Position numbers and translations under genes: made by a program. Shown piece by piece: positions 43,513 through 54,536 of a stretch of DNA of 64,000 nucleotides. The stretch lies in assembly GCA_006176705.1 (NCBI GenBank), contig QRFJ01000385.1:310001-374000 (forward strand), in the 5' to 3' direction. Under the pieces are notes generated by a model that saw only the letters and a program-made list of their open reading frames with translations, was not told the origin of the DNA and did no database searches. The DNA is from Cocos nucifera. Lineage: Eukaryota; Streptophyta; Magnoliopsida; Arecales; Arecaceae. Position 1 is the first letter of the stretch. Each line of letters begins with the position of its first letter.

Positions 43513-44913
43513 AAGCATGGACATTAAAAGTTTTGATCTCTTTAATTTTTTTATAAAATAAATTATAAATAAATTTTTAATTTCTTTTTTACTAACTTTT
43601 TTTATTTATTTTGTAGATTAAAAAAAGAAAGAAGAAAAAAGAACAAAATGATTAGGGCAAGTAGGAAGCTTCCAGTCTTACTTGGTGAGATCAAAACTAA
43701 ACCCTAAAAAAAATTATTATTTATTTTATTTTTAAATTAATTTAAAAAATATCCACTTAAGTCTATTTAAAAGTTTAATGACATGATTAAAAATTCTAGC
43801 TGCTTAGAGTGTCCATCATATTAGTTTTATTTTGTATTTTCTTTTTGGTGATCGCTGGAGATAAGGTAAGCTTCTCAAGTTTAATTAGTTTCATGCATCT
43901 AGTTTAAATTGCATAGAATCCCTTATCTGAATCTGATTGTGCATATTCATCCTAAATCAACCTAAGGGCATAATCCAATTAAACAACATAAGGTAGAGAT
44001 TTGATCATCCTTTCTTAGCCCATAAAAAACCAACCAGCATCCTGCATTGACCTAAGCCTTTAATTTAAAAATCAATCAGACATCGGCCCTAGAAACTCGA
44101 GCTCATTAGAACAAAAAATCATAAAAGTTGGACTGAATTAGAATTAGCCAATTTAATTGATGTCTAAGAAAAGTAGTTTAGGGATGATTGGGTTCAAAAA
44201 AAGATGATTTATAATTGGTTACGTTAGCTTACTTGGCCAAGCATAATTGATGTCTAAGGCAAGCAACGGAGGGAGTCCCACCAATCTTATACTTACCTGG
44301 TCAGTTGATTGACTGATCTTACACTTGGAGGACTTGAAGATGATCTTGGCAGTTAAGAGCTGTCTAGATCTAGAACAAATCGTAGTTAAGATTATTTGCC
44401 TAAATTTGATTGCTAACTAATATTAAACCTAATTAAAACTAATCTTCTCTCTCTTCTTAGCTCTAGAACTTCTTAGGACCTCTTCTTTAAAACTCTTCTT
44501 TCTTTCTTCTCATTTTCTCTTTTTTTTTAAAATAAATAAATTAAAATAAAATAAAATAAAAATAATAAAAGTTTAATAATTTAATAATAAAATAATAAAA
44601 AAGAGTAAAATTAATTAAAACTTTAAAATAAATAAAAATTATAAAAAATAAATAAAATAGTAAAATCATTAAAAATTATTATTTTTTTAAAAATAAAAAA
44701 AAAATTCTAAAAAATCTAAAATAACAAAATAATATTATAAAATTTAAAAAATTATTAAAAATTAAAATAATAAAAAAATAAAAAAAATCTAAAAAATTTT
44801 GAACCATACATTAGGGTTGCACTAATACATGCATTGTAGGAAATTATTTTTTTTATCTAGTTGAACCTAACCATAAAATTGAATGGTTGATCTATGTTAA
44901 ATCCAATAACCAA
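43513..44913 (+). other. Ath-1 leader, non-coding
   Basis: 1.4 kb with ACTTACCTGG-type phrases, TCTCTCTCTTCTTAGCTCTAG, and an A/T simple-sequence tract at 44518-44795. No gene is visible. Confidence 0.7.
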
Positions 44914-46075
44914 ATGAAAAAAAATTTTAGAGAACCACCTAGGCAGATGAAAGAATATTTTATTCCTTCCATCTATAATCCATCAACTTGTATACAGTTA
45001 CCTGATATCCATATTATCCACTATGACATCAAGCCAACAACAATCTAGATGCTCCTATCTTTTTATGGGAATAACAATGAAAACCCTTACAAGTATCTGG
45101 ATGAATTTTTAGAAATCTGCTTTATGGTAAAAATTCAAAATTTGACTAATGATGTCCTTAGACTAATTTTATTTCTCTTTATATTAAAAGATAAAGCCAA
45201 GTACTGGCTTGGCACAATAGGAAGACCAATTCAAACATGGGCTAAATTGCAAAGTGAATTTCTTAAGAAATTTTATCCCATAGGCCAAACCAATACCATG
45301 AGGTGAGCTATCATTGAATTTGCTCAACTTTCAGGAGAACAAATTCATGAGTCATGGGAGAGACTTAAGAAACTAATTAGAAAATGCCCACACCATGGTC
45401 TATCTAAGTGGCAAATTATTCAAGCTTTCTATGAGTCTTTAGAAGACCATTATAGATAAATGGTAGATACATCCTATGGAGGTGCATTCATTAACAAGAG
45501 TGAGGATGAAGCCTATGTCTTATTTAAAATCTTGAGTAAAAACTCAATTAACCAAGCTTCACTATCCTTCTATCAAAAGTGGATAGAAATCTATGAATAT
45601 TTAGAATCTAGCTCTAAGACTGACTTGAACTTGATAAATAAAGTGGATTTTCTTGCCTAGAAATTAGATCAACTCCTAATCCTAGGTCAACAAACTCCTG
45701 CATAAAATACATCATCCTCAAATTATCAGAAAGTTTGTTCGATATGTGTCAGCCCAGCCCATTATATGAGTGAATGCCCCACGGCTGCATAGTTTCCATT
45801 TTTTATCCAAGGATAAGTTTAAGTTGCACAAGGCTACTCTAAGCCTGTTAGTGATCCTTTTTCAAATTCACATAACCCAAATTAGAGGAACCACTCTAAT
45901 TTTTCTTGGATACCTCAACAAACTCAAGCTCGGACCCAAATTCCACCAATGCAAAACAATTAAAATAGGCTTAAATACCAAAACTATGCCAATAATAGTG
46001 GTCAACCTAGTCAATTTATCTAGCCATCATACTATAATCAACAATCATACCAACCTCCTCAATAGACCAATCTAA
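44914..46075 (+). pseudogene. Ath-1 gag (Ty3/gypsy, Athila-like)
   Basis: The ATG at 44914 opens MKKNFREPPRQMKEYF. One frame runs through LLSFYGNNNENPYKYLDEFL, FILKDKAKYWLGTIGRPIQT, LQSEFLKKFYPIGQTNTMR, then HESWERLKKLIRKCPHHGLS and VDTSYGGAFINKSEDEAYVL. Four stops fall in it (near 45046, 45304, 45457 and 45658); at two of them relatives have Gln, as expected for C to T decay. After it CSICVSAQPI marks the knuckle region and the frame is lost. This is the retrotransposon gag domain. 45770-46075 open in another frame is an incidental reading of the C-terminal tail. Confidence 0.85.
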
Positions 46076-46338
46076 CTGATCATAGATTTAACCAACTTCA
46101 ATGATTAATTCTAACTCAACAATAATTTATCACCAGGCTAGAAGCTCAAATAGGATAATTAGCTGAGTCTAACATGAGGAGAGAACTAGGTTAATTATCG
46201 AGCTAATCGATTCTTAAAAATAATCCATCCAATGTCCACCAACCACCTGGACCAAGTCATCAGTCTAATATTCCACTTAAGAATTTTCAATTAGAAAATG
46301 CCAAATTAATTTTTAAACTTAAAAGTTATAGGATTCTT

Positions 46339-46812
46339 ATGGATCCATACCAAGATCAGGTGAGAGAGGCTAGTACTAAGGCTAGCCAAGATAAAAATTT
46401 AAAAAAAGAGTTTAGTACTGAGACTAACCAGATAGAAGAACCTAAGCCTAGAACTTGTAATGATGCTAGTTCTAATTTAAATGAGATAAATATAGGAAAA
46501 AAGAGAACGGATGATTTACCTAAGACTTATAAACTTAAAATTATGTTTCCTTCAATCCTAGAAGCCGGTTCTTCTTCTTATAAAAATCAAGAGACATACA
46601 ATGAAAAGCTAATGGAGTTATTTAATCAAGATCATATTAATTTATCTCCAAAATTAAAGCCACCTTTAGAAATCCTTCTAGTACCCATTGCATCAAACTT
46701 ATCTTCTAACCCAATAACTCAATACATTAGCATTTTAGAAGAACACATAGGAAAAATTTTCAACAAACATGGGTTTGAGAATGGGGTCATGAACTATATT
46801 CCCATAATTTAA
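46339..46812 (+). CDS. unidentified open frame in Ath-1 (157 aa)
   Basis: Open from MDPYQDQVREASTKASQDKN to a stop at 46812. It is Lys/Asn/Ser-rich with EEPKPRTCNDASSN, LPKTYKLKIMFPSILEAG and SILEEHIGKIFNKHGFENG. I recognise no domain. It may be the tail of a gag polyprotein or the stump left where pol was deleted. Ath-2 has a shorter relative near 9585-9850 with stops, so it belongs to the family. Whether it is translated is unknown. Confidence 0.45.
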   Translation: MDPYQDQVREASTKASQDKNLKKEFSTETNQIEEPKPRTCNDASSNLNEINIGKKRTDDLPKTYKLKIMFPSILEAGSSSYKNQETYNEKLMELFNQDHINLSPKLKPPLEILLVPIASNLSSNPITQYISILEEHIGKIFNKHGFENGVMNYIPII

Positions 46813-48163
46813 AATAAATATATCAATAAAGAGATAACAGACTATCTTCTTGAAATTGGCAATCCAAAATCATTGAAATTTATCAATCTAGTATTTGATA
46901 CAAGATAGATAAGCTGCCTTGTATCTGGCTGAAGATGGTAAACTTAGTGCTTGTTGGGAGGTAACCCAATATTTAATTTTCTTACATCTAATATTTTTTA
47001 AGTTATTTTTTTAGAATATTTTAATTAAGTTGGAGGGAGAGTCAAATTTTTGAAGGCATATGCTAGACCTAAAATACATATTGAATTAGGTGTATTCTTT
47101 TCTTATTCTTTATTACACCCTTTATTTTTTCTTCTTCATTGAGGATAATATCGATTAAGTTGGGAGGGAAGAATAATAAAAATTTTAATTTTTTTTTAAA
47201 ATCCTTAAAAAGAAGTTAGTATTTAGTATTTAGACATCCGATTATGCTTAAGAATCGAGTTGAACTAAGTATTTTTTTAAAAAAATTGATATATAGATTA
47301 GAGAATTTATTAGATATTGAGGGATCAAGTATTAAGAAAATCCACTAAAGCGTTAAGTCTAGAATATAAAAATTTTTTCTTTAAGCATTTCTAATTTTTC
47401 TACCGACATCAAAGAAAGATCTATTTTTTTTGAGCTTGTGTAAAGTAACAATATGTTTATTCATATAAAAAAAATTATAAAATCAAATAGTTTTTAAGTT
47501 CTTCTTACTGAGTAATCGGGCCTTTTTGCCTAAGCAAGCACTGAATTTTGCATTAAAAGATGGAAAGGATGAAGAAGCTTATTGTAAAGCTAATCTTAAC
47601 TCAAAGCATGTTTGATTCGAACTAGTAAATCCAAGAAGTATTTTATACCTAGTGCCCTAAAGCCAACTGGTTTGGGAGTCATTGGTCCAAGACTTGCTAT
47701 ATAGATCAAATAAAAAACTTAAGAGATTAAGACACTTCATAGTAGTACAATATTAAAAAATAAATAAAAAATTAATTAAAAAATATGTTAGTTTTTCATC
47801 AAGTAATCGGATCCGTTATCTAAGTAAGCAATGATATTTACATAAAAAAATGAATAATGTGAATATAAAAATTAATAAATAAAAAGTGGAAGTAGCAATA
47901 TAATTGCCCATATGAAAATTTAAATGATTCAGAGATAAAGGTATGATAATTTAGAAAAAAATTAGAAAAAATTAATGCTCTTTACTTAATTTTTATATTG
48001 GTAAGTACTAATACTTCAACGATATATCTCACTCATGCTCTACCAAACATCAATGGCCATTTTAAAAATTACTTCGATGAAATTCGAAACTCTAAAGTTA
48101 AAAGGTATCTAAAACTAAATTCTTTTTTAACTCAAGGATGAGCAAAGTTTAAATTGGAAAGTA
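46813..48163 (+). other. Ath-1 3' non-coding region
   Basis: It includes GTATTTGATACAAGATAGATAAGCT, CTTAGTGCTTGTTGGGAGGT and CATTGAGGATAATATCGATTAAG followed by TTGGGAGGG. These blocks normally sit after pol in Athila-like elements, so pol has been excised between gag and here. The end AAATTGGAAAG is a weak polypurine tract. Confidence 0.65.
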
Positions 48164-49923
48164 TAATAAGTATCAAAAATTTATTAATAAAAATATTAAT
48201 TTAATAATTTATTTATTTTAATTTTTAAAAATTAAAAATTAATATATATTCTTAAAAATTTAATATTTTTATTAATTAAAAAAATTAATTAAAAAAATAT
48301 AAAAATAAAAAAATAAAATATTATTAGTAAAAATAGCTTATTTTTCTAATCATAATAAAATAAATTTAGAATAAAATAGAGTTAAAATGGACTAAATATG
48401 AATTTTTAAAGAAAAAATTAATTAAAAAAATATTTTGACTCAGTCAGGTCACCTAGCCAAGCTAGCATGCTTAGCCAAGCCATCAAAACCAGTTCAGCTA
48501 GTGCATCCCTTCTTAGCCGGTGCATGGCTCAAGCTAGCTCAGCTATTGAAGCCGCCCGTCGGTCCATGAACTAGGCATGGATCGCTAGCTTAGCAGAAGG
48601 TAGCAAATCGTATACTGCTACGTGGTGGACCAAGATCGTTAAGTGGTTTACAAAAGATTCATTATGGTGTATAGAGATAAAATGGTATTTTCATAGGCCA
48701 AGCCATACGTTGATTGGTTGCGGTCTATGGTACAGTCGGTCCAAGCCATCCATAGCTACAGTAATGGTGCCATTGGACGGCTATGATGGTTTGCGGTCTA
48801 GATCCAATGGCTAGAGTTTTTTCCTTCTTTGTTTTGGTTTCCAGCTCCTCAGCATGATCGGAGGGCTCCAAGCATTCCAGAACATGATTGGATAGCTGAC
48901 AAAGCTCCCAACTTGACTAAAACACCCAGGCATGTGAACGACGGCCAGATCTCTCCCATTAAAGCTCCATCAGATGGTCAGCATCAAATCCAACTAGTTC
49001 TAGGCTTTTAAAAGTGGCTTTTTGAAAATTTTGGAATCATTTGATCCCCATCTGATGGCCAGACTTCATCTAAAATAGTAGCATTCAACTAGGGACACTT
49101 TTAATCTAATTTTCACTCAAATTTCAATTTTTTTGTCGATCAAAGTCCACCTTAGTCCCATATTGCTTGTAGTAAAGATCTCCAGCCCTCCAATACCTAT
49201 AAATAAGATCCTAGGACTTTTAAGCTTTCTTCGATCAAAGAGAGGGATAGGTACAGGTTGAGGGCCAGCTTTGGGTTCAAGGCTATTTCAAATTAACAGA
49301 TGCTGCGAAGAAGGGCTGTCTCCTATGCCATCTTTATGCCAACTCCAATATGAGATCGAGATCAAATACAAAGAGGAAGAAGAAGGAGATGTGAGCATGC
49401 TTTGAAAAGTACGAAGGAAGAGAAGTCCACCAACCATCTTCGTGACAAGGCTACGCAGATCAACTTCAACCCTTTGTTACAGCTTTATTTATTTATTTTC
49501 TACTTTTTTAATTTTTTTATATTTAAATTCCAAACTTTAATTTTAACAAAATTTATTTTTATGCTTTTTATATTCATGCTTTTTTTATTTTTAATTATAA
49601 ATTTAAATTTGGCACTTTACTTTTAATTGCTTTTTAATTTCATCGTAAGTAGATGCTAAGATCTAAATAGTAGATCTTAGTACCAAATTTATTTTTTTAT
49701 GCCATTTAATTTTTATTTTTTATTTTCTATTCTTAGATTTTAACTTTGTTTTCAAAAATCTTATTTTTTTCTTTTACGAAAGTCAAAGATTTCAAAACTA
49801 AAACACTACCTTCTCTATGGATTCGATCCGACTCACTATATTTTTTCTATTTTTAATTATTTTAAGAGATTAAAATTAAACTAATAAATATGATGTCCTA
49901 ACAACAACATCATGCTCTTATTA
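48164..49923 (+). repeat. 3' LTR of Ath-1 (1760 bp)
   Basis: TAATAAGTATCAAAAATTTA to CATGCTCTTATTA. It matches the 5' LTR end to end. TATAAATA lies at 49198-49205. The GATAT duplication follows. Confidence 0.92.
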
Positions 49924-49928
49924 GATAT
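49924..49928. repeat. target-site duplication GATAT (right, Ath-1)
   Basis: Matches 41729-41733; the integrase frame of Cop-B2 resumes after it. Confidence 0.93.
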
Positions 49929-50640
49929 GTTTATCTAATAAAACACAAGTCGAATTATTTAAAATGTTCAAAAGATTTTGAAATGAAGTAAAAAAATAAA
50001 CTAGAAAGAGTATTATTACTCCTTGGTCTAACCAAGAAGGTGAATACCTTTCTGGTAAATTTTTTATGTATCTAGGAGAGAATAAGATTCTCACTTAATG
50101 GATTCCTCCAGGGACATCATAACATAATGATGTGTTTGAAAGAAGATATCAAACTCTATTAGACATGGTCTGATCCATGATGGATTTTGCCAGCTTGTCG
50201 ATATCCTTTTGGAGATATGCACTTGAATTGGCTAGCTATCTTCTAAATTGGGTTTCAAGTAAATTTATAGTTAAAACTCCATATGAGATATGGATAGGAC
50301 GTAAGCTAGTACTTTCACACCTTAGGATCTGGGGGTGTCTTGCTTATATCAAATAATTAATGACAAATAAACTTGAACTTAGGTCAGACAAGTGCACTTT
50401 CATTGGATACCCAAAAAAAATCAAAGGATATTATTTCTACTATATTGATGAACAAAAGGTATTCATTAGCCTTAAGGCAATCTTTTTAGAAAAGGAGTTC
50501 CATGGTGATGGAACTGTTGTCCCTAAGATTGAACTTGAGAAAGTTCAACAAGTAGAAAAGCTGATACCAATAACCAAACCTAAACTAGATTTGATTAGGT
50601 CAAATTCAAAGCCCAGTATAACTACACCATTAAAGTGATC
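49929..50640 (+). pseudogene. Cop-B2 integrase, second half
   Basis: Resumes after Ath-1 with the KHKSE-type block. EYLSGKFFMYLGENKIL near 50040 carries the Glu of the DDE triad, then RYQTLLDMV and PYEIWIGRKLVLSHLRIWGC. The open part 50360-50638 has SDKCTFIGYPKKIKGYYFYY and EQKVFISLKAIFLEKEF, the copia integrase C-terminal block. Confidence 0.85.
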
Positions 50641-52190
50641 CGGTTGAGTACCACATCAGTTGGATAGATACTATGATTTCTTGGTCTAGGATGATGGTCC
50701 CATCAAACTCGATAAGAACGATGATGATCCAATAACCTACATGGATGCTATGCAAAGATCTGATTTTGAAAAATAACTTGAGGCCATGAAATTTGAAATG
50801 AAGTCCATGAAGGTCAACGATGGGTGGATATTAGTTGACCCACCTAAAGGGGTTAGACTCATTTGGTGTATATGGGTTTTCAAAAGGAAAAGAGGTGCAG
50901 ACGGGATGGTAGTGCTTATAAAGTTCGTCAGGTTGCCAAGAAGTATCATCAACATTATGGTACTTACTATAATGAGATGTTCTCCCTTATGGCAATGCTC
51001 AAATTCATTCAGATTATGCTTGCGATTGCTATCCATCTAGATAATGAGATTTGATAGATGAATGTGAAGATAGCTTTCCTAAATAGAAAGTCGATTAAAG
51101 AGGTGTATATGATACAACTTGAAGAGTTCACATCCACAGACGAGTCCAAGATGTGCAAGCTTCAGAGATCTATTTATAAATTGAAGCAGGCATCTCAGAG
51201 TTAGAACATGCATTTTGATAAGATGATCAAAATGTATGGCTTCATTAAGAATGGAGAAGAGCTCTGCATTTACAAGTGAGCAAAAAGTCCAATAATGGTA
51301 TTTCTTGTTCTGTACATAGATGACATTATCTTAATTGAGAATGACTTGGGTGAAGCATCCTACATTCTAAGGATGAAGATCTATAGGGATAGATCTAAGA
51401 GGATATCTGGGTTATCCCAATCCACGTATATAGAAACTATGTTGAAATGGTTCAACATAGAAAATTTCAAGAAGGGCTATCTTTCGATAGGTTATGAAAT
51501 TTCTCTCTCTAAGAAGAATTATTCGATAACTCTTAAAGAGAGAGAGCGTACTAGTAGAATCCCTTATGCTTCAGTGGTGGCAACGATCATGTACATCATG
51601 ACATATAGAAGACCATATGTAGCATACTTATTAGGAGTACTGAGTAGATCCTAATCTAGTCTAAGGAAGAACCACTGGAAGATTGTAAAAATCATTCTTA
51701 AGTATTTAAAGAATACTAAGGACTAGTGGCTGATTTATGGTGATTTAGATTTAAAACTTATGACATTTATAGACTCCAATTTTCAATCCGATCATGAAGA
51801 CAGCAGAAGCATTTTGGGTTATATTTTTATCCTAAACTCTACTAGAAGAGTTTCAAGTAGCAAACTGTAGCAAACTCAGTATAGGAGGTGGAGTACGTCG
51901 TAGCATCAAATGCTGTAAAGAAAGCTATGTGGCTGAGAAAGTTCATTACCGAGCTTGGAGTACCACCCTCTCTAGATGGTCCGATCCTGCTCTACTGCGA
52001 TAGCACTAGAGCCATAATTTAGGTGCAAGAATTGAAGGCACACCAGTAGACGAAGTACATACTGTGCTGCTACCACCTGATCCAAGACAACATAGATTGA
52101 GATAATGTTGATCTTCAGAAGATCGATGAAAAGAAGAACCTGATCAACACCTTCACTAAAGTCTTGGCAATTAAGGAGTTTGATGACCAT
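50641..52190 (+). pseudogene. Cop-B2 reverse transcriptase and RNase H
   Basis: RT begins MKFEMKSMKVNDGWILVDPP, then a shifted piece GADG and KVRQVAKKYHQHYGTYYNEM, MLKFIQIMLAIAIHLDNEI. Further on, MCKLQRSIYKLKQASQS and the box LVLYIDDIILIEND near 51304-51345 (YIDD, both catalytic Asp kept), then ASYILRMKIYRDRSKRISGL. RNase H: TFIDSNFQSDHEDSRS, VEYVVASNAVKKAMWLRKFI and LLYCDSTRAII. The product would copy Cop-B2 RNA. Stops and shifts are scattered. Confidence 0.88.
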
Positions 52191-52231
52191 AAGTCAAAGA
52201 TGGATATTAGATACTATACGGAGTGGCTTTA

Positions 52232-52245
52232 GGATAAGTGGGAGT
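52232..52245 (+). other. polypurine tract of Cop-B2
   Basis: GGATAAGTGGGAGT, followed by the LTR start; same type as in Cop-A elements. Confidence 0.75.
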
Positions 52246-52248
52246 TAT

Positions 52249-54300
52249 TGCAAAATATCTTCCAAAGCTAATCGTATCCTTATAAAATGTAAAATCATTA
52301 TTGAACAAAATTTTATTCTAATATTTTTCATCATAATAAACAACTTCTAATGAACTCATGTATTGTGATGATGTCCTTAGGATAATATAGATTTGATAAA
52401 AAGAGGATTTATCAATTAGTCCTAAAAAATATTCGCAACTAAATGATACATTATTAACTAGGATGATAATATTTGTGGAGTCTAGGTCATTGTATGCCAT
52501 ATAGGTTGGTTGTTCTCTTAACCAAGGAGTGTGGAGATACTGATATGATATACAGATAAGATGTAAGGATACATCATCATGGAACGTGATCGACTTCAGA
52601 GTATTCTACTATCAAGAATTGCTCTGATGGGATATGGATATAAGTGTTCGTTGGACCTGAGATCACCCTAGTGACTTGCAAGCAACTCACTATACTTTGG
52701 TGCTGAACTACCTAAATTTTTAATTTAGTGATGGAAACCTTTTAGGCATAGTTAAGTACTTGTGAAGTTGGTGAGTAATCAAGATGGGATTGACCACTCC
52801 AAGAGTTTGGAGATAATGCATTGCTGTATTTCAATTTAGCAAAATCTTAGCTAGGTTAATCCATGTGATGGATTTGATATATTGAAATATAATATGGATG
52901 ACCTATTCAGGATTGATAGTTAAACCCTAAGTCATCCTATGAGTATTTATAATCAAGAGGATAAATTATATGAAAACCATACCCACATGAATTCTAAGAG
53001 TGTTGCTTTATATATACGACTTATCCAATCGTTAGATACCATTGCTAGATGGTCACTTCGGTTAATACAAGAATTTATTTCTATACTATCGATTTAGATT
53101 TGAATTTATGGGGTCACATACATTAGAGATCTTAATCTGATCGGATGGTTGATCCATGGTTAAGAATTTTTTTAGGATCAAATAGTCAATATGATTGATG
53201 TTTGACCTAGTGCAAGTATTATAGAAGGATTAATTAGCAATCTAATTGCCAATTAGCTCAATCTGATTGAGCTTAAGGGCTGAGATCAAGTCTAATTAAA
53301 TAAGATTCAATTAGAATTGATTTGGACTTGATTAGATTAAATCCAATTGATTTATGGGCTAAGCCAATTGCAAGAAAAAATAAGTTCCTATTTGATTAGG
53401 ACTTGTGTGCACCTAATTTCTAATTTGATTAGAATTTAAACTAGATTTAAATTTAATTTAATCTAATTTAGTTAGGCTCTTAGTTGGATTAAGATCATCC
53501 TTAATTGAGTTCCACAAGTTTTGATTTAATTGGATTCAAAAATTAGTTGGACCAATTCAAAACATGGAGTCCCAATTTGACTATGACTCTCTCTCCTTGC
53601 GCCACCTAGCATCCCACGCCTCAATCCTTATCCAATTTGGACATTCCTTTCTAGGTGTTTGACTTAGATAAGGATTCTCCTATTTCTCTCTATTTAATAG
53701 GCCTTTGGGCATGATTTTTCTACAACACATACACCAGAGAGAGAGAGGGTTTCGGGCGTCGGTTCCTTGGGCACAAAAGGGTCTTTGTCATGTGTTATTA
53801 TAGGGACACAAATTCTAGTGTCCAGGTAAGTGGAAAGAAATAGAGAAGAAGGGTCTTCTCTAGGTTTTTATTTTGCATATTCTTCCACCATCTTTTGAGA
53901 GAAAATCATGAGGAACCTATCTCAGATCCTTCCATCTCCACATTTGGTCTTTGGAGAGTCCAAGTTGTTCAAAAAAGGAGGTTCACGATCAACCGTCAAA
54001 GAAGGATCAGCACAATGCTAGCACACTATATTGATTTCTAGTTGCTGGACTTTAGATCATGATCAAGGCTTCATGTAGACTTTCCATAGGAGCCGAATGT
54101 GTGTGCGGCTCGAAGTGACAACCTCAGCCTCAGATCAGCAAGTAAGGATTTTGACTTGCAAAAGATAAAAAAGATATGATCTATTTCACTTATGAGGATT
54201 TAGTTATATATTTTAAAGATTAATTTGATTAACCTTATGCTTCTACTTCACATATTTTGAAAAGTTTCAAAATACATCCTAGAAAATCCTAGATTTTTTT
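52249..54300 (+). repeat. 3' LTR of Cop-B2 (about 2.05 kb)
   Basis: It starts TGCAAAATATCTTCCAAAGC and ends near CCTAGATTTTTTT. It aligns with Cop-B4 (54537-57007) but is shorter through internal loss. After 54300 the sequence drops back into the middle of another Cop-B LTR, which marks the element edge. Confidence 0.8.
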
Positions 54301-54536
54301 AAATATGATTAGAATTTAATTTGATTTGAATTTTAATTTGATTAGCATTTAAACTAGAATTAAATATGATTTAATCTGATTTAGATGGGCTCCTAGTTGG
54401 ACTAGGACCATCCTTAATTAGGTTGCACCAATCATAATTTAATTAGTCTTTAAATATTGATTTGACTAAAGAATTCTTGAGGTCTCAATTTGACTAGTAC
54501 TCTATTCTTTCTCCTTGTGCCACCTCATCCTATGCC
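54301..54536 (+). repeat. Cop-B3: outer Cop-B LTR, piece 1
   Basis: It repeats the LTR interior (compare 53405-53620 and 55715-55910) up to CACCTCATCCTATGCC. It is the sequence into which Cop-B2 (left side) and Cop-B4 (right side) inserted. Confidence 0.72.
54532..54536. repeat. target-site duplication ATGCC (left, Cop-B4)
   Basis: Repeated at 57008-57012 on the other side of the solo LTR. Confidence 0.9.

Larger units (their letters stand above)
41734..49923 (+). mobile_element. Ath-1: gag-only Athila-like LTR element (8190 bp)
   Basis: Two LTRs (41734-43488 and 48164-49923), a tRNA-Asp-like primer site, a gypsy-type gag (44914 to about 46075), an unidentified frame (46339-46812), and a 3' zone with the block CTTAGTGCTTGTTGGGAGGTAACCC and a G-rich tract, but no protease, RT, RNase H or integrase. 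A GATAT duplication flanks it. It must have been moved by proteins of another element, so it is non-autonomous. Ath-2 and Ath-3 are further copies. Confidence 0.93.
40706..54300 (+). mobile_element. Cop-B2: copia element, plus strand, holding Ath-1 (5' end outside)
   Basis: The C-terminal part of gag, protease and half of integrase at 40706-41733; the remaining integrase, RT and RNase H at 49929-52190; polypurine tract 52232-52245; 3' LTR 52249 to about 54300. Ath-1 splits integrase with a GATAT duplication. At 40705 the element is cut by the antisense Cop-A3 LTR, so its 5' LTR and most of gag lie left of the window. Assignment to family B rests on its LTR. Confidence 0.85.
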
